Source of the DNA: Hyunsoonleella ulvae
GTDB taxonomy: Bacteria; Bacteroidota; Bacteroidia; Flavobacteriales; Flavobacteriaceae
DNA length: 64,000 nucleotides
Direction of reading: 5' to 3'
NCBI RefSeq assembly: GCF_016827605.1
Contig: NZ_JAEPJQ010000004.1
Span: 124,001 to 188,000, forward strand
Positions 54,704 to 62,328 of the stretch are shown one piece after another. Position numbers and translations under genes: made by a program. The notes beneath the pieces are model-generated. The model saw only the letters and a list, made by a program, of their open reading frames with translations. It had not been told where the DNA came from and did not search any database. How positions within the stretch are numbered: the first letter of the stretch is position 1; every line of letters begins with the position of its first letter.

Positions 54704-57247
54704 TCAGAAATTACATCTAAAACTAATATTAGGCGTTAATCCTAAGGACTTATTTTCTATCTTAATAGTGCTATTGGAATTGTTTGGATCTACCTCATAA
54801 TAGGTATTAATTACATTCTTTCTATTTGAAAGATTGATAACTCCTATCCTTAACGAGCTTTTCAGGTTTGGCATTATTTTAAATGCATAATTGAGTGAAG
54901 CGTCCAAACGTATAAAATCATCTTGTCTTTCATTGTTTGGCAAATCATAGTTTACAAAAATGGTATTGCCGTCTTGTACGGTTTCATTACCTTCAACAGG
55001 CTTTGTATATGGTTGCCCAGAACGCCAAATACCACCAATAGAAATTTCTAACGTTTTTAAGATACTGTAGTTAAATGCTAATGATACCGAATGCCTAATA
55101 TCAACATTGTTGGGAAATATAGATGGCGATAACGTATCAAATTCATAATCATTTAAACTATAAGTATAGCTTAACCAGGTGCTAAAAGTAGCAGCTGTTT
55201 TATTAATCAAAAATTCTACTCCACGAGCATCGTAACTACCAGAGGCATTTAAATATTGAAAATTATTGTAAAACCCTTGATTGGATACTGTTATACCATT
55301 TACTGTTTTGTAAAACCCTTCTACATCCAAAACCCAATTATTCTTGAGGTATTCTAAGCCAAAAGACGCCTGTTTACTTTTAGAAATTGGAATAGATACA
55401 TTATCAGCTAAAATCCATCGTCTATTTTCTACACCTAAAAAGTCATCTTGAAAATCGATTATTTGCGTTACAGATTGGTTTTTAAACTCTCCTTGTAATT
55501 TTATTGCAAACTGATTGGTTAATTTTTGCCTCAAATTTAATCGTGGTTCTATGATAAACTCATTAAACTTCTGAAAATAATTACCCCTAACACCTAATCT
55601 TAAATAAGTTTTACTGTTGTTAAGCTCTAACTCCCCAAAAGCTGCATGGTTAAGCAATACATCTTTTTTCGTACGGTCGTAGGCTGGGTTGCTCACATCA
55701 GTAGCATTTAAAATCCCTGTTTCGCTAAATTGATATCCTAATGCAACATTTAGTTTTTCATGAATCTTGAAATCTGTTTTTATCTTGACACCTGTTTCCA
55801 ATACCTCATTGGCCTGTATCAACCTTTGATCTGTTTCTATCCTGAAATCTATTGCATCAACATTATATTTTGTGTAAAACCCGTTAATTAGGGTGGAAAA
55901 CCTATTGTTCCACTTAGCATGCCAACTCCCCCCGAAACCTAGATTCTTCTGCTGTAGGTTACTGGTTTTAGATTCTGTTTCGTTTTCTGTATTTGTAAAT
56001 GTTTCCGTGTAATCCAGGTTATTGTTAATGCCAATGACATTAGCCCTGAATTTGTGGTTTCTATTTAAATCGAAAAGTATTTTTGCTGTATAATCGTAGA
56101 AGAAGAAATCTGAAGTTCTATTGCTTTCACTAATATTATCGCTATTTGTAGTTAATTCGCTATCCTGAAAACTACGCTCAAAATAATTATCATAAGTTGG
56201 CGAACTAAACACATCAGTAAAAGAACGTCTTCCAGAAACATGAAATGCTAATTTCTTATTTATTGGGATTTCCAGAAATGCATCTGCGTGTATTAAGTTA
56301 GCACCAAATCCGCCTGAAAGATCGCTTCCAATATCATTCTTAGTAAACATATTAATAGTACTGGACACCCCATCACTAAACTCACTTGATGTACCGTTCT
56401 TGGTCACTACAACTTTATTGGTTAAATATGGGTTATAAGCAGAAATAAGCCCAAAGAAATGCCCAGAATGATACATCTTTATGTTGTCCCAAAGTATTAA
56501 ATTCTGGTCGTTTGTACCACCACGTACATTTATGTTGGCAATACTTTCATTTACACTTTCTACACCAGGAAGTGCTTGAATAGATTGTAAAACATCTGGT
56601 TCTGTAAGTCCTGGAAGCACACCAAACTTTTCGGTATTTAGTAACGTGCTACCATCTGTTTGTTTTTGTAAACCAGTGGTTAAAAATTTTGAAATTAATA
56701 TCTCGTTTAAGATTTCGCTTTCCTCTGTTAACACCACCGTTTTACATGTCCCATACTTTTTTCGAAGCTCATGAGCTTCAAAGCGCAATGTTTTGTATCC
56801 CAAAAACGATATTACCACAGCTTCTTTAACTTCTACATTTTCTATTTCAAAATTACCATTAGCATCAGCAATAATGCCTTTTGAAGAATTATCAATAAAT
56901 ATGGATGCCCCAAGTAGCGACTCCCCCTTTACTTCGGGAACCAATGTTCCGCAAATTGTTATTTTTTTATCTATGGTAGATACGGTTATGTAGCGATCCG
57001 TTAAAAATTTAAAACTTAAAATGGTCGTATCATTAAGATACTGAATAATAGTTTTTAATGAACTTGCATCAGGGGGTAGATTAACTATTACATGGTTTAC
57101 ATCTTCTACTGAATACGAAAACTTTACATCAAATTTTGTTTCCATATCAGAGATGAGCTCTTCAAGTTTTACCTGTTCCTGTCCCTGTATTATCGTAAAA
57201 CTAAGTAAAAAAAAAGCAATAGCAACACAGCGCTTATTTAGCTTCAT
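54704..57247 (-). CDS. STN-domain TonB-dependent receptor (signal transducing)
   Basis: 847 aa from the ATG at 57247 (MKLNKRCVAIAFFLLSFTIIQGQEQ, signal peptide). Order: STN/secretin-TonB N-terminal domain (about 25-95), carboxypeptidase-D regulatory-like domain (about 100-175; GASIFIDNSSKGIIADANGNFEIENV), plug (about 195-300; PDVLQSIQALPGVESVNESIANINVRGGTNDQNLILWDNI), and a 22-strand-type barrel. The STN domain normally contacts a FecR protein, encoded directly upstream with a 14-bp overlap. No SusD gene follows, so the ligand is more likely a small compound, metal complex or peptide than a glycan (inference). Confidence 0.92.
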   Translation of the reverse strand: MKLNKRCVAIAFFLLSFTIIQGQEQVKLEELISDMETKFDVKFSYSVEDVNHVIVNLPPDASSLKTIIQYLNDTTILSFKFLTDRYITVSTIDKKITICGTLVPEVKGESLLGASIFIDNSSKGIIADANGNFEIENVEVKEAVVISFLGYKTLRFEAHELRKKYGTCKTVVLTEESEILNEILISKFLTTGLQKQTDGSTLLNTEKFGVLPGLTEPDVLQSIQALPGVESVNESIANINVRGGTNDQNLILWDNIKMYHSGHFFGLISAYNPYLTNKVVVTKNGTSSEFSDGVSSTINMFTKNDIGSDLSGGFGANLIHADAFLEIPINKKLAFHVSGRRSFTDVFSSPTYDNYFERSFQDSELTTNSDNISESNRTSDFFFYDYTAKILFDLNRNHKFRANVIGINNNLDYTETFTNTENETESKTSNLQQKNLGFGGSWHAKWNNRFSTLINGFYTKYNVDAIDFRIETDQRLIQANEVLETGVKIKTDFKIHEKLNVALGYQFSETGILNATDVSNPAYDRTKKDVLLNHAAFGELELNNSKTYLRLGVRGNYFQKFNEFIIEPRLNLRQKLTNQFAIKLQGEFKNQSVTQIIDFQDDFLGVENRRWILADNVSIPISKSKQASFGLEYLKNNWVLDVEGFYKTVNGITVSNQGFYNNFQYLNASGSYDARGVEFLINKTAATFSTWLSYTYSLNDYEFDTLSPSIFPNNVDIRHSVSLAFNYSILKTLEISIGGIWRSGQPYTKPVEGNETVQDGNTIFVNYDLPNNERQDDFIRLDASLNYAFKIMPNLKSSLRIGVINLSNRKNVINTYYEVDPNNSNSTIKIENKSLGLTPNISFRCNF

Positions 57248-58148
57248 AATTGTAGAACTTAACATTTTTACCGTTTATTGTATAGCTTAATTTTAATGGA
57301 ATAGTTACAGCCTTTAATGCAATATTCTTATCGGTGTGCGTAAAACTCCCTGAAAACAACACATTTTGATCAATTCCTTTAGAGGTAATGTTAATATCAT
57401 ACTGCGTTTCAAGTTCTTCAATAACTTGCCATAGCGGCACCTCTTTAAAACTTGACTCCTCAGTTAGCCAAGAAGGGTTTTGTGCATTAAAATCCCCAAC
57501 GTTAATTATTTTACCATTTACCAGCCTGAAAGTTTTTCCCGGCAACAATACTATTTTGCTAGAACCACTAGTAACACGAACGGAACCTTCATAACACTGA
57601 ACCTCAAAATAATTGTCACGCTCTTTTACATTAAACTGGGTTCCTAAAACCTTTATAGTTCCTTCATCTGTATTTACAGTAAATGTTTTTCCTTTGGTTA
57701 CCTTAAAAAAGGCTTCCCCGTCCAGGTTTAAAACCCTATCCTTTTGCCACTCTTTTTTATTATACGAAAGTTTAGATTGCGCATTTAATATCACTTCAGA
57801 GTTATCGGGTAAACTTAAAGTTTCTGTCTGGGCTATTTTAGTGGTAAATGTTTCGGTATTATTAAAAAACAAAAAGTATGACGACGTGAGTAGGATTATA
57901 AAAATAGCAGCCACCTTAAGGAAAGATTTAAAATTTAACGGAATAACCTTAGGCTCTTCTCTGTTAAACATCTTCTTTTTAAAATCTGCTAAAGCTTTTT
58001 CTGCATCTACTTTTGGCGCTTCTAACTGTTTAGCATAAAAACCCGTTTTTTCTAAAACAGTAAAGTCCTCTTCTGGGTAAAGAGATTTGATTTCCTCGGT
58101 AGAAATCTTACCATCAAACCATTTTAGTATGTCGTTTTCTTTACTCAT
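57234..58148 (-). CDS. FecR family anti-sigma factor
   Basis: 304 aa. Cytosolic N-terminus (about 1-75: sigma binding), one membrane helix (FLKVAAIFIILLTSSYFLFF, about 76-96), periplasmic FecR domain (LSLPDNSEVILNAQSKLSYNKKEW...RVLNLDGEAFFKVTKGKTFTVNTDEGTIKVLGTQFNV) and C-terminal DUF4974 (WQVIEELETQYDINITSKG). It holds the sigma factor until the loaded receptor signals. It has its own sigma-type promoter at 58169-58196, separate from the sigma gene 68 bp upstream. Confidence 0.93.
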   Translation of the reverse strand: MSKENDILKWFDGKISTEEIKSLYPEEDFTVLEKTGFYAKQLEAPKVDAEKALADFKKKMFNREEPKVIPLNFKSFLKVAAIFIILLTSSYFLFFNNTETFTTKIAQTETLSLPDNSEVILNAQSKLSYNKKEWQKDRVLNLDGEAFFKVTKGKTFTVNTDEGTIKVLGTQFNVKERDNYFEVQCYEGSVRVTSGSSKIVLLPGKTFRLVNGKIINVGDFNAQNPSWLTEESSFKEVPLWQVIEELETQYDINITSKGIDQNVLFSGSFTHTDKNIALKAVTIPLKLSYTINGKNVKFYNYEAK

Positions 58149-58168
58149 TTTTTAATGCTTTTCAACCT

Positions 58169-58196
58169 TAAGACACCTATATATATGTTTACCCTA
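58169..58196 (-). promoter_or_regulatory. ECF sigma promoter P1 (fecR-receptor unit)
   Basis: On the minus strand TAGGGTAAA, 11 bp, GTGTCTTA; the -10-like part ends 21 bp before the FecR start. The flank TTTGG-TAGGG is shared with P3. One of four sites with identical boxes and identical spacing. Confidence 0.88.
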
Positions 58197-58215
58197 CCAA
58201 ATTTTTTAAAAAAAA

Positions 58216-58737
58216 TTAAATATTTACCCCCTCCATCTTTTTACGCAATACTTTTAAGGCACCAGACATACGCTTTTCAACAGTTTTTTGAGACACACCC
58301 AACATATCAGCAATCTCACGGTATTTTTTATCCTCAACCCTGTTCAACAAAAAAACTTCACGTTGTTCCTCACTTAAATCAGCAATCACAGCTTGTAATT
58401 TTTGTTTAAATTCTTCTTCTTCCAGTAAATATTCAGGACTCATATCCGTTCTATCCATATATGGAGATGCCTTGGCATAATTCAACACCACTTTTTGATG
58501 ACGAACAGTATTTAAAAATAAATTGTTGACAGTGGTAAAAAGATAGGTTTTAGCCTTTTCAAAATCTATTTTGGCACAATTTTCCCAAATTTTCGAAAAC
58601 GCATCTTGAACAAAATCTAATGCAGCTGCATTATCTCCACATTTATAATAGGCAAAATTATTAACCGCTTGTATGTGTTCTAAATAAAAGGCATTAAAAT
58701 GCGATTCTTTACAAAGTTTAGGTTTGGAGCTGCTCAT
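58216..58737 (-). CDS. FecI-type ECF sigma factor
   Basis: 173 aa. Region 2: YLEHIQAVNNFAYYKCGDNAAALDFVQDAFSKIWENC...FEKAKTYLFTTVNNLFLNTVRHQK. Region 4: LSEEQREVFLLNRVEDKKYREIADMLGVSQKTVEKRMSGALKVLRKKM. It is freed when FecR is signalled and should recognise the TAGGGTAAA-11-GTGTCTTA sites found at 58169, 58848, 59017 and 61707. No such site precedes its own gene, so the sigma factor is probably expressed from another promoter and not self-amplified. Confidence 0.93.
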   Translation of the reverse strand: MSSSKPKLCKESHFNAFYLEHIQAVNNFAYYKCGDNAAALDFVQDAFSKIWENCAKIDFEKAKTYLFTTVNNLFLNTVRHQKVVLNYAKASPYMDRTDMSPEYLLEEEEFKQKLQAVIADLSEEQREVFLLNRVEDKKYREIADMLGVSQKTVEKRMSGALKVLRKKMEGVNI

Positions 58738-58847
58738 AAAATCAAAAAATTATGATACCACAAAAATAGATATATTTTTTTTCACATTATAAATATCTTA
58801 TTTTCAATTACTTATACATTATTCAAGTAAAAAAGTAAAAAAATCCA

Positions 58848-58875
58848 TAGGGTAAAAAGAAACCCATGTGTCTTA
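58848..58875 (+). promoter_or_regulatory. ECF sigma promoter P2 (small peptide)
   Basis: TAGGGTAAA, 11 bp, GTGTCTTA, ending 7 bp before the ATG at 58883. It lies in the spacer divergent from the sigma factor gene. The short distance implies a nearly leaderless transcript. Confidence 0.85.
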
Positions 58876-58882
58876 AAAATGT

Positions 58883-59008
58883 ATGAGAACAAAATACAAC
58901 AATACAGGATTTGATATAATATATAAAATAGTTAGAACGCTATTAATCATCATACTTGTACTATGTATTTTTACCTCGATAGAATTAACAATTAAAATAT
59001 TTTTTTAA
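58883..59008 (+). CDS. 41-aa single-helix membrane peptide
   Basis: Starts MRTKYNNTGFDIIYKIVRTL and continues with a hydrophobic core LLIIILVLCIFTSIELTIKIFF; stop at 59006. One membrane helix (about residues 19-33) with a basic N-terminus, so N-in is expected. It lies exactly between sigma promoters P2 and P3. No family recognised. The precise promoter placement is the main reason to believe it is a gene; it is too short for usual gene finders. Confidence 0.55.
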   Translation: MRTKYNNTGFDIIYKIVRTLLIIILVLCIFTSIELTIKIFF

Positions 59009-59016
59009 AAATTTGG

Positions 59017-59044
59017 TAGGGTAAAAAACAAATAACGTGTCTTA
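59017..59044 (+). promoter_or_regulatory. ECF sigma promoter P3 (lipoprotein run)
   Basis: TAGGGTAAA, 11 bp, GTGTCTTA, 22 bp before the first possible ATG (59067) and 61 bp before the favoured ATG (59106). Preceded by TTTGG as in P1. Confidence 0.88.
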
Positions 59045-59105
59045 CCAATAGAAAGCGAAAAAAGCTATGAAAAAGAAAAATCTTATAACCAAAAAAAATG
59101 AAATC

Positions 59106-60158
59106 ATGAAAAATTTAAAATTTTTAACCGCAATCTTATTAGTATCAATTTTTACGTTTACATCTTGTCAAGATGAAATTGATAGCGAAAATGGAAACCG
59201 AGAAAACACGAATAGTGCAACATCTCCAACAGCAAGCAACTTAGAACGCTCCTCTATGTACGATGGTAGTTTTGACGATTTTCTTGATGGTATATCCTGT
59301 TCATCAGTATTATTACCGGTTACCGCAACAATAAACAATACTCAGGTTACCTTAATTAGTGAATCTGATTATAATTTAGTACTGAATATTCTTGGAGAAT
59401 TTACAAACGATGATGACAGTATTCAGCTTCAGTTTCCCTTAACCGTAAGACTAAGTAACTATACTGAAGTAGAAGTGGCAAACCAGACAGAATATGATGC
59501 CCTTATGGCTGCCTGTGAAGAGGCCGAAGCTGAGGCGGAAGATGCTATTAACTGTATAGACATTGATTTTCCAATCACTATTTTAACTTTCGACCTGGGT
59601 CTTGAGCAAACAGGAAGTGTAGTTATCGAATCTGAGCAGGAGTTATACACCTACATGAATAACTTTGGAAACGATGCACTGTTCTCTGTAAATTACCCTA
59701 TCACTGCTACAGTAAATGGAGACACCACAGTTACAATAACAAGTGATATGGACTTACAGTCTAGAATTACTGAATGCCTAGGCATTGAGGAAATGGAAGA
59801 GGAGGCTGAGGAAAATGCCAATACTTTGGAAGATATTTTAGTTGACGGGATGTTTAGAATAGAATCGTTCATAACTGCAGGGGTAAATACTGCTACCGAT
59901 TATGCTGATTACACTATCGATTTTGCAAACGACTTAACATGTACTGCTGAAAATACAGTAAACACAACAGTACAGGATGTAGAGGGAACGTATGAAGTAG
60001 CCTCAGAAACTGAAGTATTCTTAACATTAACCTTTAGTGGAAACGCTACGTTCGAGTTGTTAAACACTACTTGGGAAGTAACCAGTTTTTCATCAAATAC
60101 AATTAATCTACAAAGCACAACAAATGCTGGAGTAACCCTAGTGTTGTCTCAAATATAA
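59106..60158 (+). CDS. surface lipoprotein with duplicated module and lipocalin-like tail
   Basis: 350 aa from the ATG at 59106 (MKNLKFLTAILLVSIF); a start at 59067 would add a Lys-rich 13 residues. Lipobox FTSCQDEID. Two tandem modules: about 60-135 (CSSVLLPVTATINNTQVTLIS...FPLTVRLSNYTEVEVANQTEYDALMAAC) and about 150-225 (CIDIDFPITILTF...YPITATVNGDTTVTITSDMDLQSRITEC), each framed by cysteines. A C-terminal domain (GMFRIESFITAGVNTATDYADYTIDF...WEVTSF) looks lipocalin-like. Very acidic (EEMEEEAEENA). No known function; target of promoter P3. Confidence 0.82.
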   Translation: MKNLKFLTAILLVSIFTFTSCQDEIDSENGNRENTNSATSPTASNLERSSMYDGSFDDFLDGISCSSVLLPVTATINNTQVTLISESDYNLVLNILGEFTNDDDSIQLQFPLTVRLSNYTEVEVANQTEYDALMAACEEAEAEAEDAINCIDIDFPITILTFDLGLEQTGSVVIESEQELYTYMNNFGNDALFSVNYPITATVNGDTTVTITSDMDLQSRITECLGIEEMEEEAEENANTLEDILVDGMFRIESFITAGVNTATDYADYTIDFANDLTCTAENTVNTTVQDVEGTYEVASETEVFLTLTFSGNATFELLNTTWEVTSFSSNTINLQSTTNAGVTLVLSQI

Positions 60159-60191
60159 AACTAGACTGGTTTTTATTACGTATGTTATGGT

Positions 60192-60225
60192 AAAGCGGCT
60201 ACCAACCCCAAATGGTAGCTGCTTT
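60192..60225 (+). terminator. intergenic hairpin between lipoprotein and zincin genes
   Basis: 13-bp stem AAAGCGGCTACCA / TGGTAGCTGCTTT with one G-T pair, loop ACCCCAAA, then only T1-A2, a weak T run. It lies 33 bp after the lipoprotein stop and 18 bp before the next gene, so it probably reduces, not stops, transcription. Confidence 0.65.
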
Positions 60226-60243
60226 TAACAAAAAAACAAACAG

Positions 60244-61026
60244 ATGAAACAATATACAATCATTACAACCCTGTTTTTATCGCTGATTTTTGCATGTTCT
60301 AAAGATGACAGCAATACAGAAAACACCCCAGACAATCAGATCTTAAATAAAAACATAAATAGACAGCCTACAGGAAGTTCAGCAAACGATTTGCTATCAG
60401 AGACTACTTTTAAGAGTGCTGTTATTGAGTTAGTATATGTTGAGGGTTTTGAACCTACTCAGGTAGCTATTGATAATTTTGTTTCATTTTTAAACAACAG
60501 AACGTTTAAGCCAAACGGTATCAGAGTTGAAAAACGAGGAATTGTCACACCTGGGAAAGAGCGGTTTTCAATTGATGATATTGCAGATATTGAAAAAAAG
60601 GAGCGTACCAAATACAACTCTGGAGATGAAATAGCTATTTGGGCACTTTTTATTGATGGTAAATCAGAAAATGATACCGAAAACAGCGTAACCCTGGGTA
60701 GTGCCTATTGGAATACCTCTTTTGTAATCTACCAAGAAACCCTACAAAACTTAAGCAACAGCCCATTTGAACCTGATAGAAGTTTATTGGAAACTACAGT
60801 AATTACGCATGAAGTAGGCCACATTCTGGGTTTAACAGATTTAGGGTCAGATATGCAAGAACATCATGAAGACGAAGCCCACCCTAAGCATTGTAATGTA
60901 GAAAATTGCCTTATGTATTGGGCTGCTGAAACGGGAGCTGGGATTGCTAATATGACGGAAATGACTAGTGCACCACAATTAGACGCCTTTTGCTTAGATG
61001 ACCTTAGGGCTAATGGAGGCAAATAA
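60244..61026 (+). CDS. zincin (metzincin-like) protease lipoprotein
   Basis: 260 aa. Lipobox IFACSKDD, with charged residues after Cys as in surface lipoproteins. Zinc motif HEVGHILGLTD at about 189-199: two His and the catalytic Glu, Gly196, and Asp199 at the third-ligand place where His is usual (Asp is used in snapalysin-type enzymes). It is followed by H-C-NVENCLMYW, a Met-turn-like CLM. It should be an endopeptidase at the cell surface. It lies 85 bp downstream of the P3-driven lipoprotein gene, behind a weak terminator. Confidence 0.85.
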   Translation: MKQYTIITTLFLSLIFACSKDDSNTENTPDNQILNKNINRQPTGSSANDLLSETTFKSAVIELVYVEGFEPTQVAIDNFVSFLNNRTFKPNGIRVEKRGIVTPGKERFSIDDIADIEKKERTKYNSGDEIAIWALFIDGKSENDTENSVTLGSAYWNTSFVIYQETLQNLSNSPFEPDRSLLETTVITHEVGHILGLTDLGSDMQEHHEDEAHPKHCNVENCLMYWAAETGAGIANMTEMTSAPQLDAFCLDDLRANGGK

Positions 61027-61057
61027 AGAAAGAATATAACCTAAAAAAAACAGAACA

Positions 61058-61636
61058 ATGAAAATAAAATTTTTAATCATAGTAACACTTTTAAGTACAA
61101 TAACCAATATTAATGCGCAGAGCAAATCTAATGCTGGTTTAAAAGTAGGTTACAATTTAGCTGCTGTAAGTTTTGACGGCGAAACTAAAACTGGACAAAG
61201 ACATGGATTTCATGCTGGATTTTATGGAGAATCTTTCCTATCTGATGTGATAGCTTTACAAGTTGAAGTATTATACTCTCAACAAGGCTATGAATTGAGA
61301 GATAACGGAGGAACCTTTACCCAGAAATTAGATTATATAAATATGCCTTTAGTCCTAAAAATATATCCCGATGCCAATTTCTATTTAGAAGCTGGACCGC
61401 AAGCGGGTTTAGCCATTAACCACAAAGAAGAATTTGATAGTAACTTTAGCTTATTCAATACTTCACAAGAATTTGACCCTCAAAGTTTTGATTGGGGTGT
61501 TAATTTTGGAGCAGGTTTTAAAACCGATACAGGAGTTAGCCTTGGCGTAAGATATCATTTAGGAATGGGAGATATTTATAACGAGGGCAACCCACAAAAC
61601 AGAGTTTGGCAATTCTCATTAGGATTCGATTTTTAA
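61058..61636 (+). CDS. outer-membrane beta-barrel (PorT-like) protein
   Basis: 192 aa. Signal peptide MKIKFLIIVTLLSTITNINAQ. NAGLKVGYNLAAVSFDGE, HGFHAGFYGESFLSDVIALQVEVLYSQQGYEL, LDYINMPLVLKIYPDANFYLEAGPQAGLAI and GVSLGVRYHLGMGDI are the strands of the PorT/OMP_b-brl_2 eight-stranded family; it ends in QFSLGFDF with the C-terminal Phe. It lies 31 bp after the zincin gene and ends in the terminator at 61659. The role is unknown; co-expression with the regulon is likely. Confidence 0.86.
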   Translation: MKIKFLIIVTLLSTITNINAQSKSNAGLKVGYNLAAVSFDGETKTGQRHGFHAGFYGESFLSDVIALQVEVLYSQQGYELRDNGGTFTQKLDYINMPLVLKIYPDANFYLEAGPQAGLAINHKEEFDSNFSLFNTSQEFDPQSFDWGVNFGAGFKTDTGVSLGVRYHLGMGDIYNEGNPQNRVWQFSLGFDF

Positions 61637-61658
61637 TCAAAAAAAAATCATATATAGC

Positions 61659-61690
61659 AAAAGCCAGTTTGATTTATCAAATTGGCTTTT
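61659..61690 (+). terminator. terminator after the beta-barrel gene
   Basis: 15-bp stem AAAAGCCAGTTTGAT / ATCAAATTGGCTTTT with one G-T pair, then TATTTTTTT. It separates the lipoprotein-zincin-barrel run from promoter P4. Confidence 0.88.
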
Positions 61691-61706
61691 TATTTTTTTA
61701 AATACA

Positions 61707-61734
61707 TAGGGTAAATTAAAATTAAGGTGTCTTA
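61707..61734 (+). promoter_or_regulatory. ECF sigma promoter P4 (His/Tyr-rich protein)
   Basis: TAGGGTAAA, 11 bp, GTGTCTTA, 49 bp before the start at 61784. Same boxes and spacing as P1-P3. Confidence 0.88.
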
Positions 61735-61783
61735 TATATGAAAGGGTTAAATACCCTAATTAATAACCTTAAACATTTAAGCT

Positions 61784-62239
61784 ATGAAACTTTTAAAAAC
61801 AAGCATTAGTATTATAATCATGTGTATTTCATTTTCTTTTTACGCACAAGAAGGCAACAAAAATGAAGATGAGAAAATAACAGACAAAGCATCATACTAT
61901 GAAAAGCGTGCTGCTGAAGATGCCAAATTTGAGCAACAATTTAAAGCAGAATCCGAAACTGAAGCCAAAGCATTCTGGGAAGATCAAAAAGCTTATGAAA
62001 AAGAGTTAAAACAAAGAGACCGTAAATCATACCGTGCTTACATGAGAGGAAAAAGAGATGCTTATGCAGAACATTACGAACACTGTAATGACCATTGCCA
62101 TCATGGGGAGCGCTATTATTACCATGCTTCATTCTATTATTACAGATATGATGGCTATTACTATAATAGATACCCGAGAAGAAGCACTATAAACACTAGT
62201 GTTAGGGTTAATGTACCAAGCGTAAGAATTGGCATTTAG
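61784..62239 (+). CDS. secreted His/Tyr-rich protein
   Basis: 151 aa. Signal peptide MKLLKTSISIIIMCISFSFYAQ. A charged helical middle (YYEKRAAEDAKFEQQFKAES, KAFWEDQKAYEKELKQRDRK) is followed by a His/Cys cluster (HYEHCNDHCHHGERYYYH) and a Tyr-rich segment (FYYYRYDGYYYNRYPRR). The cluster could bind Cu, Zn or heme. No family recognised. It has a dedicated sigma promoter (P4) and terminators on both sides, so it is a single-gene member of the regulon. Confidence 0.8.
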   Translation: MKLLKTSISIIIMCISFSFYAQEGNKNEDEKITDKASYYEKRAAEDAKFEQQFKAESETEAKAFWEDQKAYEKELKQRDRKSYRAYMRGKRDAYAEHYEHCNDHCHHGERYYYHASFYYYRYDGYYYNRYPRRSTINTSVRVNVPSVRIGI

Positions 62240-62270
62240 AGTATAAATTTTAATTTGTCATTCAAACAAA

Positions 62271-62303
62271 AAAATGTCGCTTTATTTACAAAAGCGACAT
62301 TTT
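62271..62303. terminator. bidirectional terminator between His/Tyr-rich gene and gyrB
   Basis: Perfect 13-bp stem AAAATGTCGCTTT / AAAGCGACATTTT, loop ATTTACA, with A run before and T run after, serving the plus gene ending at 62239 and the minus gene ending at 62329. Confidence 0.9.
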
Positions 62304-62328
62304 TAATTTTAGTTTTATTTGGTTATGC

